This document shows, in pieces, positions 1 to 7,266 of a stretch of DNA of 64,000 bases (position 1 is its first letter; each line of letters opens with the position of its first letter). The position numbers and the translations under genes are program-made. Origin of the DNA: PALSA-1335 sp965231025 (GTDB lineage: Bacteria; Patescibacteriota; Gracilibacteria; UBA1369); NCBI GenBank assembly GCA_965231025.1, contig OZ246407.1, forward strand, positions 372,001 through 436,000. Reading direction: 5' to 3'. The notes beneath the pieces were generated by a model, which was not told where the DNA came from, ran no database searches, and worked only from the letters and a program-made list of their open reading frames with translations.

Positions 1-1182
1 TTCACGCCGCAAAAGGAGTCCGACCTCCGGCTCACGATAGACTGGAGATCGTTCCGCTTTGCGCCATCGGACCTGTTTGGGAAAGGGAAAGTGCTGTTGT
101 TCGCCGATGTGTGCGATAAGGATGGAACCCCGTACAAAAGCGATTTCCGCTCAAAACTTTCGGGACTCTGCAACGATCTCGCAAAAAAAGGGATCACCGT
201 GAACATTGCGCCGGAAATCGAGGGTTTTTTGTTCCAGGGGATGAAAGCCGAACAGTCTTTTGACGAAAAAACCGGATTCGAACTGGTGACCTCCAGCGGA
301 TATTACAGCTCGCTGCCCCAGGATATTTTACGTAAGTTCATCGACAAATTCGCGGAGGTGCAGCGCGCGCTGGGATATGAAAATGAAAAAGACCATCCCG
401 AAGTCGCGCCGGCGCAGTTCGAATTGAACTTCAAGTATACCCACGCACTGGATACGGCCGACCAGATCCAGCTGTATAAGCTGCTGGCGCGCCAGGTCGC
501 CACCGCCATGGGCCTTACGGCATGCTTCCTCCCAAAACCGGTCCAGGGCATCAACGGGAGCGGAATGCACACCAACATGTCCCTCTCCAAAGAAGGCAGG
601 AATCTTTTCTACGACGCCAAAGGAAAACATTCGCTTTCCGACACGGCATACCGGTTCGCGACCGGCATTTTGTTCCATGCCGACGATCTTTGTCTGACGA
701 TCAACTCAAGCGTCAATGCCTACCGGCGTCTTGATCCTGCATACGAAGCTCCGAACGAAATCAAGATGTCCTCGACGGACCGCGGTTCCATGATCAGAAT
801 CCCGATCGGCAACGAAAAAAGCGCGCGCCTTGAGGTGAGAACCGTGGCTCCGGACTCAAGTCCCTACATTTCTTTCTACACCCTCATTCAGGCCGGTCTG
901 GCCGGCATGGAAGCCTCCGAAGCCGACTTCAAGAAAATGGAAAAAGCGGTATACGGCGGCGAAGTGAAAAAACTTCCGGGCGAGATCAACACCGCCATCA
1001 CCAACTTCGAAAAAAGCGAATTCATGGCAAAAATTCTTGGAGCTGACAATCACCGCAAGTACGCCGGACTCAAAACCATGGTCGCTCAACGCAGCCCACT
1101 TGCCCTCGGGAACAAAATCAAATCAGGTGAGATCCTTTTCCACCACGAAGTGTACAACCAGCTGATCTGGTCCGCATTTTAA
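1..1182 (+). CDS. glnA: Glutamine synthetase, type I (5' end outside window)
   Basis: Glutamine synthetase makes glutamine from glutamate, ammonia and ATP in the cytoplasm. The reading frame is open from base 1, so the N-terminus lies upstream; 393 residues are visible. Family signatures appear in order: a variant of the metal-binding EPEFF segment (EIEGFLF), the PAQFELNF segment, NGSGMHTNMSL (ammonia/glutamate site), the NAYRRLDPAYEAP ATP-site segment, SSTDRGSMIRIP, and the RLEVR/SPYISFYTLIQAGL C-terminal helix region. No NLYDLP-type adenylylation segment is seen in the last 50 residues. It is divergent from textbook GlnA, so a related ligase such as a gamma-glutamylamine synthetase is possible. 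A terminator follows 26 bases after the stop. Confidence 0.9.
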   Translation, partial: FTPQKESDLRLTIDWRSFRFAPSDLFGKGKVLLFADVCDKDGTPYKSDFRSKLSGLCNDLAKKGITVNIAPEIEGFLFQGMKAEQSFDEKTGFELVTSSGYYSSLPQDILRKFIDKFAEVQRALGYENEKDHPEVAPAQFELNFKYTHALDTADQIQLYKLLARQVATAMGLTACFLPKPVQGINGSGMHTNMSLSKEGRNLFYDAKGKHSLSDTAYRFATGILFHADDLCLTINSSVNAYRRLDPAYEAPNEIKMSSTDRGSMIRIPIGNEKSARLEVRTVAPDSSPYISFYTLIQAGLAGMEASEADFKKMEKAVYGGEVKKLPGEINTAITNFEKSEFMAKILGADNHRKYAGLKTMVAQRSPLALGNKIKSGEILFHHEVYNQLIWSAF

Positions 1183-1208
1183 CGGCCGCAAAAGAGTGAA
1201 CATAAAAA

Positions 1209-1231
1209 CCCCACTATGAGTGGGGTTTTTT
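1209..1231 (+). terminator. Rho-independent terminator after glnA
   Basis: CCCCACT pairs with AGTGGGG around a three-base ATG loop, followed by six T. Five A precede the stem, so it could also work weakly leftward. Confidence 0.88.
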
Positions 1232-1267
1232 GGTATGATATGCCAGTCACTCCATCACCGCATAAAT

Positions 1268-1975
1268 ATGGACAACAACAACGCGCTTATCCACGGGAAC
1301 ATTCACGGAGACGTGAAAATCTGGTACGTCGGCATCTTTTTCGCCCTTGCCGGAGCCATTATGGGATTGCTGGTTCCTTGGATCATTACGCCGGTTACGG
1401 GACAGGATGACATCCTGACGATCGGAAAAGTCGTCGATTACGCCTACGATGAGGACGACGCCAGGGCGGAAATGTACACCTACCAGACGACCGACGGGGA
1501 GCACCGGTCACAGAACGGTATCTGGTCCAGCAGCCCGGCATACAAAATCGGAGATTCCATAGAGGTCTATTACTCGGAAAGCAATCCGGACAAATCATGG
1601 ATAAAAAACGACAAGAATCTGATCATCGTCAATTACATTCTCCAGGGGCTGGGAATCTACTTCGCTTTCCTCGGACTTGGAACCATCATCCTTAAACTCC
1701 GCGGATCGGAAAACGTGAAAATTGAAGTGTTGATCGGGGCGCTGGCAGCCCTCAGTTACGGGATTCCGGCTATTTCTGCCCTTCCGATTATCTACTACGC
1801 CTTTCTGACCCGCCCGAACATACTGTTTGAAAGCACGGTAACAGCCCTGCCCATGGAAACACTGGTGATTGGAGCGGTGTTCACCGTGACCGGCATTATG
1901 GACCTCGTCGCGACCTTTTTTATGCTCCGGCACTTTAAAAAAACCGGCTCGAATACGGTGAGCTTTAGCGGCTAA
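1268..1975 (+). CDS. DUF3592-type membrane protein
   Basis: A 235-residue membrane protein. One N-terminal transmembrane helix (about residues 15-38) is followed by an extracytoplasmic beta-rich segment of about 80 residues with a GKVVDYAYDEDDARAEMY start and an IGDSIEVYYSESNPDKSW end. This is the DUF3592 pattern (a G.V.... Y.y.g..y then G..V.V.Y.p..p). Three further hydrophobic helices follow, at about 125-148, 157-185 and 195-220. The ATG at 1268 was chosen over an upstream in-frame codon at 1220 because the latter lies in the terminator stem. Function is unknown in the family. Confidence 0.65.
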   Translation: MDNNNALIHGNIHGDVKIWYVGIFFALAGAIMGLLVPWIITPVTGQDDILTIGKVVDYAYDEDDARAEMYTYQTTDGEHRSQNGIWSSSPAYKIGDSIEVYYSESNPDKSWIKNDKNLIIVNYILQGLGIYFAFLGLGTIILKLRGSENVKIEVLIGALAALSYGIPAISALPIIYYAFLTRPNILFESTVTALPMETLVIGAVFTVTGIMDLVATFFMLRHFKKTGSNTVSFSG

Positions 1976-1988
1976 GAAGGGTCAATGG

Positions 1989-2438
1989 TTATCCTCCTAA
2001 ATCAGCAAGGAAGAGAACCAACGGCCCAGCCATTTCTTCAGAATTCACATATTTTCTTTTTCCGCTCGAATCAATATAACTGAAGAAATTATCGGACAGT
2101 GCCTCGATTTTCTCCATCTGTTCCTGCGTAATGACAAGAGCCTTGCCCTTGGGAAAATCCTTCAGAAACTCTTTTCGTGTTAAAGGCATATCGCTCCGCG
2201 CGTACATGAAGATATCAATCACGTCGGAATCGTCCTCCACAACCTCATGAGCCTCCCGAAGGAGGGCAAGTCTTTCAGTACGTGGCGTTTCCTCGGAGAC
2301 GGCTTGCGTCGAAGAAACAATTTCTTCCCGTCTCTCGGCTATTTCAGGCGCAAGGGACGGTGTATGTGGCCCCTGCGGCGTCGCAAGATCACCCTCCGGA
2401 AGCACAGGACCCGCCTCTTTTTTCGTAGTATCGTTCAT
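1989..2438 (-). CDS. Hypothetical acidic protein, 149 aa
   Basis: Not recognised. The first 60 residues are rich in Pro, Glu, Thr and Ser and look disordered; residues 65-149 look folded and contain DDSDVIDIFMYARSD and TRKEFLKDFPKGKALVIT, possibly an alpha/beta or wHTH-like fold. There is no signal peptide or membrane segment. It lies 14 bases downstream of the HAD phosphatase on the same strand, so both genes probably share the transcript that starts at tRNA-Phe. Confidence 0.6.
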   Translation of the reverse strand: MNDTTKKEAGPVLPEGDLATPQGPHTPSLAPEIAERREEIVSSTQAVSEETPRTERLALLREAHEVVEDDSDVIDIFMYARSDMPLTRKEFLKDFPKGKALVITQEQMEKIEALSDNFFSYIDSSGKRKYVNSEEMAGPLVLFLADLGG

Positions 2439-2452
2439 ATCCGCACATTATC

Positions 2453-3076
2453 TCATATTTCTAACAGTTTGGGGAGATCGCGAAATGAGTTTATAGAAGC
2501 TGGAGGATTCTCAATTATTCCAAAACCGTAAGCGCAAAAAATAAAATCAACACCGGCCCCAATTGCCGCTTTCTGGTCTGAAGCCGTATCTCCAACGTAA
2601 ACAGCAGTCTTTAAATGATATTTAGTAGTGAGTTCACGGATCATGACACTTTTTGCCTTCTTTGATTTACCAAAACAATCCGTATCTTTAAAATAATTCT
2701 TCAAATCGTACTTCTTAAAAAAGAGATCTAAATACCATTCTTCACAATTGCTTACAATAAACAAAGGATACTTTGACGCAAGAAACGGGATCATATCTTC
2801 AACTTCCTCATAAAGTTCTCCTCCCTCCTGTTTGATAGCCATCAATTCATACTTTGTCAGATGTTCGACAAAATCTCGATACTTTCCTGACATACCTGGA
2901 AGAAGAATATCGATACAAACCTCCTGGGGATTTCCGGTGACGCTCCGAATATCTTCAGATGTAAGACTTTTGTGAGCATCAAGAATCTTCAATGCTTTAT
3001 TCCAGCCTTTTGCCGTAGCGGACGTTGCATCCCAGAGAGTTCCATCAAGATCAAAAATAATCGCATCATTTTTCAT
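2453..3076 (-). CDS. HAD-family phosphatase
   Basis: A 207-residue HAD-superfamily hydrolase, close to phosphoglycolate phosphatase/beta-phosphoglucomutase types. Motif I is FDLDGTLWDAT (nucleophile and acid/base Asp, residues 8-18), motif II FIVSNCEEW (about 112-120), motif III Lys in KSKKAKS, and motif IV YVGDTASDQKAA (about 165-176). The helical cap lies between motifs I and II (about 20-95). Substrate cannot be read from sequence. The ATG is only 13 bases downstream of the CCA end of tRNA-Phe, so the mRNA probably begins where the tRNA 3' end is cut off. Confidence 0.88.
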   Translation of the reverse strand: MKNDAIIFDLDGTLWDATSATAKGWNKALKILDAHKSLTSEDIRSVTGNPQEVCIDILLPGMSGKYRDFVEHLTKYELMAIKQEGGELYEEVEDMIPFLASKYPLFIVSNCEEWYLDLFFKKYDLKNYFKDTDCFGKSKKAKSVMIRELTTKYHLKTAVYVGDTASDQKAAIGAGVDFIFCAYGFGIIENPPASINSFRDLPKLLEI

Positions 3077-3089
3077 GATGACATAAAAA

Positions 3090-3164
3090 TGGTGCCGAGA
3101 CTCAGAATCGAACTGAGTACGCCTGCCTCTTCAGGGCAGCGCTCTACCAATGAGCTATCCCGGC
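3090..3164 (-). tRNA. tRNA-Phe (GAA)
   Basis: A complete cloverleaf on the minus strand: acceptor GCCGGGA/TCTCGGC, D-arm GCTC/GAGC, anticodon stem CTGCC/GGCAG with loop CTGAAGA (anticodon GAA), T-arm CTCAG/CTGAG with TTCGATT loop, and an encoded ACCA tail. Upstream on the minus strand, TTGATC and TAACTT are 17 bases apart, a plausible promoter. Confidence 0.95.
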
Positions 3165-3346
3165 ACGGAACACGAAAATTGCACACAAAAAGTTACCCGA
3201 AACAGCCCAAAAGATCAATCCTAGTTTTTTAAGAACACAAAATCCCATAATTTCCAAAAGTTTTTTTGGGTAAAAAGCGGGGGTTTGCAGCAATTTTCAT
3301 ATGAATAAGCCATTATGAGGGCACTGAAAATAGCCACCCCGGGGTA

Positions 3347-3376
3347 TTGACAGATATATAGGTTATGGGGTACAAT
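3347..3376 (+). promoter_or_regulatory. Strong sigma70-type promoter for the 1.3 kb RNA
   Basis: TTGACA (3347-3352, perfect) and TACAAT (3371-3376, 5 of 6) are 18 bases apart and point right. The expected start is about 3383. No reading frame worth calling follows for 1.3 kb, so it most likely drives the structured RNA. Confidence 0.78.
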
Positions 3377-3382
3377 TATGTG

Positions 3383-4680
3383 AAATGATGATTTTTGAAA
3401 ACTAGATGCATGTTGCGCGACCCCGAAATTCAGCGCGCACAAACCCTCAATCCCGGGAGAAACCTGCCTGAAACATTGCTACTGCAAGTCCCACCACTTC
3501 AGTTTTAACGTCTTAGGCAGATTCCTCCTGAGTTTGCAGGGATCGGATCGTTTGGAGAGTTCCCCCAGAACTCCTCCCGACGCCTCGCTTCGCCGCTTGA
3601 TGGGCTCGTAGATCAAGTGCTTTAGGCGGGAGACCGAATGGAGTGTTTCGACACCATGAAGTTTTTTTCCATCGCTTCGGCTTTGGATCAAACTTTATTC
3701 GCCGACACATTTCGGACAATGGTTATGGCTTTAGCTCCGGTTATCGCTGTTCATTTCCACGGAAGAACCTTATCGCTTCTTTTGGGTTCGATATTCGATC
3801 CTTCTCTCAGGGGTTAAAAATAAAAACAAAGATCTTTAAAAACAAAAAACGCTTTCCGACTCCGCCATGGCGGAGTGCAAAGATAGGGAGAAAGCTGCCA
3901 GAGACCTTGAGTATTGTCGTCGGTTATAGCAATATGGTCGGTTCCATGCTCAGGATCCTTGGCAGCTTCCTCCTTAGGCTTTGCGTCGTGGAGAGTAAAA
4001 CCGCGTCTAAGAGTCCCCCAGGTTCTTAGCGTGCTTATCTTTTTCGTTCGGCGGGTTAAAAGACCGGACTGTAGAAAGAAGAGATTGTGCTTCGTTTGTC
4101 GACGCCTCTTGTTTTGTTCGGTAGGCTTCGGTCTATTGTTCAAGCGATATGTGCCGGTAAATGAGAGAGGTACTGTCTTATTCCAGCGATGGGATAAGGT
4201 AAGTGACTACCAAGGAAACCAATACTTTCCGAGGTGCTCAGATGTTTGAAATTTGCCTCGTGAAGTTTAAGGGGGACTGAAGAAATTTTCTTCGGTCCGC
4301 GATCCTTAAAAGAAAGTCAACGAGTTAATGCGGGAGAGAGCTGTCTTCGGACTGGGCTTTGGTCAGTTTATTTTGACCCTCAGTCCTCAAGACAGCTCCC
4401 TCCCTCGATTTTCTCGGAATCTCATGGTCGGTAACACTCGCGCCCAGCAACATGTTCCCGTGTCTGTCTTTACTTGATGGGTTTTGAAGTCATGCAAAGA
4501 GCAGATACCCAACGTTTCGTCCTAACCGACACTCACATGTAATTGTTCGTAGCAGCTTATCCTTGTTACGGTTAGTATCTTGAGGTTTCAGAAGTTCGGG
4601 GGAGGACTAAAAAAACTACCCGGTGTGGCCTAAGCCGCAACGGGATTTTCGAATCTTTTTCCGGAAGGTGTTTACGCAGC
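3383..4680 (+). ncRNA. Putative giant structured non-coding RNA
   Basis: About 1.3 kb without a credible gene, packed with helices. Examples: 3455-3471 with 3513-3529; hairpin 3557-3573; 3581-3585 with 3624-3628 enclosing CTTGAT/ATCAAG; TTCG tetraloop hairpin 3643-3654; an 18-base palindrome 3859-3876; 3892-3900 with 3960-3968; 4007-4012 with 4024-4029; 4266-4272 with 4304-4310 enclosing an 11-bp stem (4274-4284/4288-4298); 4338-4347 with 4389-4398; 4522-4528 with 4569-4575; and 4619-4629 with 4634-4644. All four wobble pairs noticed (G3455-T3529, G3470-T3514, T4278-G4294, T4626-G4637) are G-U only on the plus strand, agreeing with the promoter. No hallmark of RNase P, tmRNA, SRP, rRNA or group II domain V was found. 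The 3' end is approximate: the nuclease gene converges at 4683 and no T-tract terminator is visible. Confidence 0.68.
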
Positions 4681-4682
4681 GG

Positions 4683-5207
4683 TTAGCCAAAATAACCGTT
4701 ACAACCCTGGGGGTTCCAGATCCCGAGGTTCTTTGAATGTGCCTCAACCTGCGCTTTCATAAGCTGGTCCTGTTTCTGGTATTTTTGCGTCGGATCAAGG
4801 TACTGTTTGGCCAAACCCTCCATGATGATTTTTTCATTGAGGAGATCCCCGTTTTTCAGGTAGGCATACCGGAGGTAGCGTCCGCCGGTATCCTTGTCCG
4901 TCAGAAGATCGTCCTTGATCAGACGAACATCCTGGCTTTTGATGAAAAATTCCTCGGCAGTCGCGTGTCTGGCTTCGTCGTCAAAACACTGGGGATATTT
5001 GTAGGGGCCGGTTTTTTCCGGTGCATCCACGCCAATCAGCTGGACCTGCATGATTTTGTTGCCGTCTTTTACCAGCAGCGTGTCGGCATCCACAAGATGG
5101 ACAACCTTCACATAATGGAAAAAAAACGGAAAGATGACATACGTATAGAGCAGGTAAACGGCTCCGACCATAACTGCTATGGTCACGATTGGCCTGAGGA
5201 TCTTCAT
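4683..5207 (-). CDS. Membrane-anchored thermonuclease-like (SNase) protein
   Basis: A 174-residue protein with an N-terminal transmembrane anchor (about residues 8-32) and an extracytoplasmic SNase OB-fold domain (about 33-165). Family landmarks are VVHLVDADTL (metal Asp), LIGVDAPEK (Asp and catalytic Glu), GRYLRYAYL (Arg equivalent to Arg87) and NEKIIMEGLAKQY. The Arg that normally precedes the LIGVDAPE strand (Arg35 in staphylococcal nuclease) is Gln here (VQLIGVD), so activity may be altered. Its role would be cell-surface nucleic-acid degradation. It converges on the 1.3 kb RNA. Confidence 0.85.
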   Translation of the reverse strand: MKILRPIVTIAVMVGAVYLLYTYVIFPFFFHYVKVVHLVDADTLLVKDGNKIMQVQLIGVDAPEKTGPYKYPQCFDDEARHATAEEFFIKSQDVRLIKDDLLTDKDTGGRYLRYAYLKNGDLLNEKIIMEGLAKQYLDPTQKYQKQDQLMKAQVEAHSKNLGIWNPQGCNGYFG

Positions 5208-5285
5208 ACGAACGTTAAAAGAGGGGAGGATGGTATCATGCCGCCCTTAAAATGGGAAGCCGATTTTATCGCCGCCCACCGTCGT

Positions 5286-5945
5286 TCATGTGTTTTTCAA
5301 AATGAATTCGGTGTTCCACATTTCCGCTCCGAACTTGCGGAGTTCCACCAGAGCCATTCTGCGGTTTTCTTCATTGATCGCCTTGACGGCGTCGACGGGG
5401 ATATAGACGTGGAATCCGGATTTCAAGAGCTTGAGAACCAGGGATTCAAGCCCGAAATCAAGGGCGGCTCCGTAGACGACGCATGTCTTGATTCCTCCTG
5501 CCTTTAGCATTTTCAGGAAATGGGGGTTTTTGAAAACGTCGTACCCGTATTTTTCAAAAACAATCTGCGGATGTTTTTTGAGAAGTTTTTTATACTGCGC
5601 TACGGAATATTTTTGAGATTTACCCTTTGAACCGGCGGAAAGAGTCAGCGCCCCCCGTACGGCGGTTTCTTTGATTTTTTTAGCGTCCTTGCTGCCGCGT
5701 TTGCAGTGTACAGGGAGCCCTTTCAGGATTTTGGTCTCCCCGGCTCCGTCTTCATAAACTTCTACCGGGGCCAGGATCGGCCAGTCTTTTTTAACGGCAT
5801 GCCTGCTGAGCAGTTTCAGGTTTGCCCTCAAGGTCTCGTAATCAATAAATACGCCGGTATTCTGTTTGCCGGAGGCCAAAACGCCATGAGATCCCACAAA
5901 GGCCTCTTGCGTGTCCAGGTCGATGAAATAGCAGGGAGAAATCAT
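5286..5945 (-). CDS. Isochorismatase-family cysteine hydrolase
   Basis: A 219-residue cytoplasmic hydrolase with the isochorismatase/nicotinamidase fold. The strand with the catalytic Asp is YFIDLDTQEAF near the N-terminus; the nucleophile region GGIKTCVVYGAALDFGLES is followed by GFHVYIPVDAVKAI, matching the usual T..CV..TA.DA...G..V.V..DA pattern with a small shift around the Cys. Substrate is unknown; a nicotinamidase-like role in NAD salvage is one option. ATG 5945 was chosen over an upstream in-frame start because a TACACT -10 box sits exactly six bases before it. It is divergent from the CDF transporter, only 45 bases apart. Confidence 0.75.
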   Translation of the reverse strand: MISPCYFIDLDTQEAFVGSHGVLASGKQNTGVFIDYETLRANLKLLSRHAVKKDWPILAPVEVYEDGAGETKILKGLPVHCKRGSKDAKKIKETAVRGALTLSAGSKGKSQKYSVAQYKKLLKKHPQIVFEKYGYDVFKNPHFLKMLKAGGIKTCVVYGAALDFGLESLVLKLLKSGFHVYIPVDAVKAINEENRRMALVELRKFGAEMWNTEFILKNT

Positions 5946-5951
5946 GCCCAA

Positions 5952-5957
5952 AGTGTA
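5952..5957 (-). promoter_or_regulatory. -10 box, leaderless start of isochorismatase gene
   Basis: TACACT on the minus strand, six bases before the ATG at 5945. The -35 is weak. No Shine-Dalgarno fits, so the transcript probably begins at the start codon. Confidence 0.5.
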
Positions 5958-5978
5958 CCACTCCGCATAAAAAAATGG

Positions 5979-5984
5979 TATAAT
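5979..5984 (+). promoter_or_regulatory. -10 box, leaderless start of CDF transporter gene
   Basis: A perfect TATAAT, six bases before the ATG at 5991 and three before the in-frame ATG at 5988. There is no room for a ribosome binding site. Confidence 0.62.
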
Positions 5985-5990
5985 GAAATG

Positions 5991-7256
5991 ATGGCTATGC
6001 AACCGAACAAATCGGCCAAAACGCCCCAAAAAATTAACCGGGCCACGGCAGACGGCGACGAATTGAACCAGGGAGCCCGGACCGCGCTTTTCGCGATGGG
6101 TGAAATTGCTTTGCTCGCTCTCCTGAAAGGGGCGGTGGGGTACAGCACGGGAATCGTGGTGCTCATGGCGGACGCTTTGAGCAGTTTTTCCGACATGCTC
6201 GGGGTTTTTGCCAGTTACATCGGACTGAAAATGAGCCGGCGTCAGGCCGACAAAAAGTTCAAATACGGCTATTACAAAGCCGAAAGTTTTGCGGCTTTTT
6301 TGGCGTCGGTTCTTATCATCTATCTCGGAATAGAGGTTTTTAAGGACAGCTTCAACAGACTTTTTGAACTTGAGGTTTCACATGACCACGCGTTGGCGCT
6401 CGGGCAGGTCGCCGTCTCCATACTGTTGTCTTTGCACCTGGCCCATTACCTGATAAAAACGGGGAAACGCATCAATTCGCTTTCGCTTATCAACAGCGGA
6501 AAGGAAAAGAAAAGCGATCTGATTTCGCAAATTGCGGTGCTCGCGGGAATCGCGGCAAGTTTTTTCCACATTCCGTACATGGAAGGCATCATCGGCATGA
6601 TCCTCTCCGGTCTGATTTTAAAAGTGGGGGCGGAAAGCGGGAAAGAGTCCCTGTTCTTTTTGCTGGATTACTTCGACGACCAGGACCTGATGAATAAAGT
6701 CGAGAAAATTCTCCAGACGAAATCGAGGATCGTGGGAAAAATCGGCAACATCCGCATGCGCAGGGCCGGGACGTACATATTCGGCGAAGCCTTTGTGGAA
6801 ATCAACCCCTACGTCGAGGCGAAAGACATCCGGAACGATCTCAGGAATCTCAAGGAAAAAATCATGAAACTGGACCGCCACTTCAAGGAGTTTTCCATCT
6901 TTTTTGAGGTACCGCTGACCCGTGAAGTCAGGGTGGCCGTTCCCGTGCAAAATAACGACGGACTCCACTCCCGGATCGCCACCACATTCGAAGAAACCCA
7001 CTACTACATCTTTGTCGACGTGGTGGAAGGGAAAATCACCGGTTTCAACGCCAAGCCGTTCGAGTTCAAAACGTTCCAGTTCATAGAAATGGCGGATTTC
7101 CTGAAGAACGACAAAGTGAACATCGTGATCAACAACAACATGCACAGCCTGCTGTTCTATAACCTCAGGCGTCTCCACCATATCCTGATTTACCCTCACT
7201 TCAACAACGTGTCAGACGTGGAAAATACCATTAAACTCCTGGTCATCGATACCTAG
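5991..7256 (+). CDS. Cation diffusion facilitator fused to NifX-like domain
   Basis: A 421-residue transporter. The CDF membrane domain spans about residues 25-215, with TM2 carrying ADALSSFSD and TM5 carrying EKKSDLISQ; the histidines of classical Zn sites (HxxxD) are replaced (Glu in TM5), so metal specificity may not be zinc. The cytoplasmic CDF ferredoxin-like domain follows (about 215-300, FVEINPYVEAKDI and HFKEFSIFFEV). The last 110 residues start REVRVAVPVQNNDG and end near VSDVENTIKLLVI, matching the dinitrogenase iron-molybdenum cofactor (NifX/NifB-type) fold in pattern. Inferred role: metal efflux with a C-terminal sensor or metal-binding module. Start chosen from the -10 spacing. 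Confidence 0.8.
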   Translation: MAMQPNKSAKTPQKINRATADGDELNQGARTALFAMGEIALLALLKGAVGYSTGIVVLMADALSSFSDMLGVFASYIGLKMSRRQADKKFKYGYYKAESFAAFLASVLIIYLGIEVFKDSFNRLFELEVSHDHALALGQVAVSILLSLHLAHYLIKTGKRINSLSLINSGKEKKSDLISQIAVLAGIAASFFHIPYMEGIIGMILSGLILKVGAESGKESLFFLLDYFDDQDLMNKVEKILQTKSRIVGKIGNIRMRRAGTYIFGEAFVEINPYVEAKDIRNDLRNLKEKIMKLDRHFKEFSIFFEVPLTREVRVAVPVQNNDGLHSRIATTFEETHYYIFVDVVEGKITGFNAKPFEFKTFQFIEMADFLKNDKVNIVINNNMHSLLFYNLRRLHHILIYPHFNNVSDVENTIKLLVIDT

Positions 7257-7266
7257 GAACCGCTGG

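Noticed and set aside
3643..4249. Overlapping open frames of 109-128 codons inside the structured region
   Set aside because: They are rich in Arg, Cys, Phe and Ser, lack start signals and resemble no fold, and the same bases form the helices listed for the RNA.
3383..4680. RNase P, tmRNA, SRP RNA, rRNA fragment or group I/II intron
   Set aside because: I found no GAGGAAAGTC, tmRNA tRNA-like end, CCGGAAGGAAGCAG loop or domain V. A covariance search would be decisive.
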